Made by a program: the position numbers and the translations under genes
Notes under the pieces: model-generated
What the model saw: the letters and a program-made list of their open reading frames with translations, nothing else
What the model was told of the DNA's origin: nothing
Databases searched by the model: none
Shown here: positions 61,280 to 64,000 of the stretch, in pieces
Layout: every line of letters starts with the position of its first letter
Position numbering within the stretch: the stretch's first letter is position 1
Source of the DNA: Massilia phyllostachyos
Lineage (GTDB): Bacteria; Pseudomonadota; Gammaproteobacteria; Burkholderiales; Burkholderiaceae_D
DNA length: 64,000 nucleotides
Assembly (NCBI RefSeq): GCF_021044825.1
Contig: NZ_JAJNOC010000008.1
Span: 62,001 to 126,000, forward strand
Reading direction: 5' to 3'

Positions 61280-62628
61280 GCTTGCGCCGGCGCCTCGGCG
61301 CTTACCTGCTCGCGCTGCACGTGCTGCTGTTCGCGGCCGCCGCGCTGCTGTTCAAGGACGAGCCGCTGTCCTTCATCGCGGCCGAGACGGCGCTGCTGCT
61401 CAGCCTCGGCCTCGGCTTCGCCCTGCTGCGCCAGGCCCTCGAACCGCTCGGCTATACCCGCCGCTTCCACGACCTGCTGCAGGACCAGAACTACGCGAAC
61501 CAGCTGGCCGCCCCCGCCTCGCGCGAGCTGGACGAACTGGTCGGGCTGTTCAACACCATGCTGGCCGCCCTGCACCGCGAACGGCTGGCAGCCGGCGAAC
61601 AGCAGGGCTTCCTCGACCGCCTGCTGGAGGCCACGCCGAGCGCGGTCGTGGTGTTCGATTTCGACGGCGCCATCAGCCTGGTCAACGCCAGCGCCGTGTC
61701 CCTGCTCGGCTTGCGCGAGGCGCAGGGCAAGCGCCTGGCCGCCGCGGTCTTCGCCTCCGGCCTCGATGCGCGCGCGCTGGCGCGTGCACGCGACCTGGTG
61801 GCACAGCTCGACGCGCTGCCCGCGGGCGAGACCCGCCTGCTCACCGACACCGAGGGCCGCCGCTACCGCGCCCAGCGCGGCCACTTCTTCGACCGCGGCT
61901 TCGCGCGCCACTTCCTGATGGTCGAGGAACTGACTGCCGAACTGGAAGACTCCGAGCGCGCCACCTACGCCCGGCTGGTGCGGGTGCTGGCGCACGAGGT
62001 CAACAACACGGTCGCCGCCACCCGCTCGGTGCTCGACTCGCTGCTGTTCTACCGCAGCCAGCTGGGCGAATCCGACGCCGCCGACTTCACCACCGCGATC
62101 GAGGCGGTCAAGCGGCGCAACGTCAGCCTCGGGGAATTCATCGACCGCTTCACGCGCGTGGTCAAGATGCCGGCGCCGGAGCGCAGGCCGGCCAGCCTGA
62201 AGGCGATGGTGGACGATATCCTGTGGCTCAGTCGCGAGCAGTGCGCGCGCGCCGGCATCCGGCTCGGCTGGCGGCGCTGCGACGAGGTCGGAACCGTCAT
62301 GCTCGACGCCGGCCTGGTGGAAGGCGCGCTGCTGAACATCGTGAAGAACGCGATCGAGGCGGTGACGGAAAAAGGGGCGCCTGGCGGGTATGTGGAGCTG
62401 GCGCTCGAAAGAACCCAGGCCGGCATCGTGCTGGCCGTGATCGACTCGGCCGACCTGCTGGGCGCGGTGGCGCCGCGCCAGCTGTTCACGCCCTTTTTCA
62501 GCACCAAGCCGGGTGGCCAGGGGATCGGCCTGATGTTCGTGCGCGAGGTGCTCACGCGCCACGGCCTGGCGTACTCGCTGGCCTCCACCGGCGAGGGCGA
62601 GACGCGCTTCGAGATTCGCTTTTCTTAG
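61276..62628 (+). CDS. NtrY-like sensor histidine kinase
   Basis: A 450-residue kinase. Two N-terminal membrane helices (about 7-25 and 33-50) with almost no periplasmic loop suggest it senses within the membrane or from another protein. HAMP-like and PAS segments (about 105-215) precede HisKA with the acceptor in LVRVLAHEVNNTVAATRSVL. The HATPase has NIVKNAIEAV, FFSTKPGGQGIGLMFV. Its start overlaps the regulator's stop (ATGA). The TAG stop is at the left end of a TAGGATGG hairpin repeat. Confidence 0.9.
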
Positions 62629-62652
62629 GATGGGCGGAGGACCGCCCATCCT
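62626..62652. repeat. TAGGGTGG-family hairpin (TAGGATGG variant)
   Basis: AGGATGGGCGG and CCGCCCATCCT are perfect complements with an AGGA loop (62627-62652). The TAG at 62626-62628 is the stop codon of the NtrY-like kinase. It lies between convergent genes and is a likely transcript end. Confidence 0.7.
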
Positions 62653-62675
62653 GCAAATTCAATCCCGATCCGAGC

Positions 62676-64000
62676 TTACTTCTTCGGATACTTGATCGTC
62701 ATTTCCTTCAGCAGGTTGTCGGCATGGTCGACTTCCTTCATCAGCCACAGCATGTAGCGGATGTCGACGTGGATCGCGCGCGTGATCTCGCTGTCGAAGT
62801 ACCAGTCCTTGGTGATCGATTCATAGGTCGAATCGAAGTTCAGGCCCACCAGTTCGCCGCGCTTGTTCATGATCGCCGAACCGGAATTGCCGCCGGTGGT
62901 GTCGGCGCTCGACAGGAAGTTCACCGGCACGGTGTTCAGCACCGGGTCCTTGAACACGCCGTAGCGCTTGGCCTTGATCGCTTCGCTCAATGCGGCCGGC
63001 ACGATGAACGGATCCTTGTTGGTCGCCTTCTCCAGGATGCCTTCGACGGTGGTGAACGGGCCCTTGGTCAGGCCGTCGCGCGGCGCGTACGGCGCCACGG
63101 TGCCGTAGGTCACGCGCAGGGTCGAGTTGGCGTCCGGGTAGACCGGCTTGCCCTGCGACTTCTTCCAGGCGATGACGGCCGCCATGTACTGCGGGATCAC
63201 GCGTTCCAGGTTGCCGTCGATCTCGTTGCGGCGGTTTTCCAGGCTAAGTCCCGTCTCGTGCAGGCGCACGGCGAGCTGGATGAAGGGGTCGCTGGACTTG
63301 CGGAAGGCGTCCGGATCCTTGCCGATCCAGGCCAGGCGCTTGGCGGTGTCGGCCAGTTCGGTCGACTTGTACATCGCATTGAGCGCGGTGGGCGCCGGCA
63401 GCAGCGCATCCAGGCCCTGCGGGCGCAGCTTGGCGTCGATGCGGGCGTAGCGCGCCAGCGCGGCGCCGTAGCGCGCTTCATCCACTTGCGGCACGAAGGA
63501 CTGTTCGAGGCGGGTCAGGCGCGCCTTGATGAAGGACAGGTCGCGTTCCTGGTAGCCGGCTTCGCGCTGGGCGTCCGGCTTCTGGCGTTCCAGCGCCAGG
63601 CGGTACAGGGTGCGCGCGCTTTTCAGCAGGTCGCTGTGGGTGGCGTCAAGCCAGGCGCCTTCCTGGCGCGAAGCGGCCATGTCCTGGGCGATCACGCCGT
63701 CCAGGTCCGCCAGCAGGTTCTTCGAACCGTTGCCGCCGTTCTGGCGGTGCCAGGCGCGGAACTCGGCGTCCTGCACGTCCTTGATCGCGGCGATGTCCTT
63801 GCGCGCGAAGCCGTCGATCAGGCCCTGCGTCTTTTTCAGCACGTTGTTCAGGCTCTTGGCGACGCTGGCGTAGCGCACGTCCCAGGCGGCGTTGCCCATG
63901 GTGGCGGCCGAGATCACCGACAGGTCGGCGGTGATGCCGGCGGCGCGGCCGGGGAGCTCGACGTCGCGCGCGAAGCGGATCTCGCTCGGCAGCTTGTAGC
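62676..64000 (-). CDS. S46 family peptidase (N-terminus beyond window)
   Basis: The last 440 or so residues of a serine peptidase of family S46 (dipeptidyl-peptidase 7/11 type). The frame continues upstream through YKLPSEIRFARDVELPG to the window edge, so the start is outside. The nucleophile Ser is in TTGGNSGSAIMNKRGELVGL; catalytic His and Asp are expected in the missing part. The central helical part (about 60-250 of the visible portion) is the family's dimer or substrate-selecting domain. These enzymes cleave dipeptides from peptide N-termini in the periplasm. Confidence 0.9.
   Translation of the reverse strand, partial: YKLPSEIRFARDVELPGRAAGITADLSVISAATMGNAAWDVRYASVAKSLNNVLKKTQGLIDGFARKDIAAIKDVQDAEFRAWHRQNGGNGSKNLLADLDGVIAQDMAASRQEGAWLDATHSDLLKSARTLYRLALERQKPDAQREAGYQERDLSFIKARLTRLEQSFVPQVDEARYGAALARYARIDAKLRPQGLDALLPAPTALNAMYKSTELADTAKRLAWIGKDPDAFRKSSDPFIQLAVRLHETGLSLENRRNEIDGNLERVIPQYMAAVIAWKKSQGKPVYPDANSTLRVTYGTVAPYAPRDGLTKGPFTTVEGILEKATNKDPFIVPAALSEAIKAKRYGVFKDPVLNTVPVNFLSSADTTGGNSGSAIMNKRGELVGLNFDSTYESITKDWYFDSEITRAIHVDIRYMLWLMKEVDHADNLLKEMTIKYPKK

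Overview
The window is high-GC, densely coded DNA from a betaproteobacterium, most likely Oxalobacteraceae near Massilia, Telluria or Janthinobacterium. The reasons are a PEP-CTERM protein, betaproteobacterial dapC/dapD/dapE and prmB genes with a pilU, an ExoD-like protein, a FeeM-like acyltransferase, a MacB-like exporter with its own NtrC-type regulator, and many one- and two-component regulators. I see no rRNA, tRNA, CRISPR array, prophage or transposase gene. The layout is chromosomal, with short operons and compact hairpin repeats between genes.

Layout. 1-3950: the start of a glycerol-3-phosphate dehydrogenase gene (it runs off the left edge) and an alkyl-DHAP-synthase-like flavoprotein, divergent from an AraC regulator. 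4057-15111: lysine/diaminopimelate synthesis (dapC, dapD, dapE) with pilU, an ArsC/Spx-like protein, prmB and an ABC-F ATPase. This block is split by a LysR-glucarate dehydratase pair and a PEP-CTERM gene. 15131-27006: mixed regulatory and envelope genes (LysR, DUF418, CheW, SRPBCC, NUDIX, a large hybrid histidine kinase, DUF817, a lone prepilin, a FapA-like protein and a charged exported protein). 27206-31433: an OmpR/EnvZ-type pair, ExoD, and a PadR/HAAS-domain pair. 31529-38350: a PLP ammonia-lyase with RidA, a DUF4124 protein, a GGDEF-EAL protein, a FeeM-like acyltransferase and a PhzF protein. 38475-46665: an SdpR/SdpI-like pair, LysR/MFS/aldo-keto reductase, a GST, a VirK/DUF535 gene with a long leader, a GNAT and a chemoreceptor. 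46879-55065: three nutrient-uptake modules. They are a TonB receptor under a TPP riboswitch (probably thiamine), a Fur-box-controlled heme receptor with a HemS-family protein, and PnuC with a NadR-type kinase (nicotinamide riboside). 55141-62628: a perfect sigma-54 promoter followed by an adaptor, an ABC ATPase, two MacB/FtsX-type permeases, an NtrC-type regulator and an NtrY-type kinase. 62676-64000: the C-terminal part of an S46 peptidase.

Themes. Three observations stand out. First, the sigma-54 exporter cassette appears to carry both its promoter and its activator. Second, the HemS-family protein has a clear signal peptide although this family is normally cytoplasmic. Third, a dispersed hairpin repeat (consensus end TAGGGTGG) occurs at nine places and supplies the TAG stop codon of five flanking genes. 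Long open frames antisense to real genes are common here because of the GC content and are not annotated.
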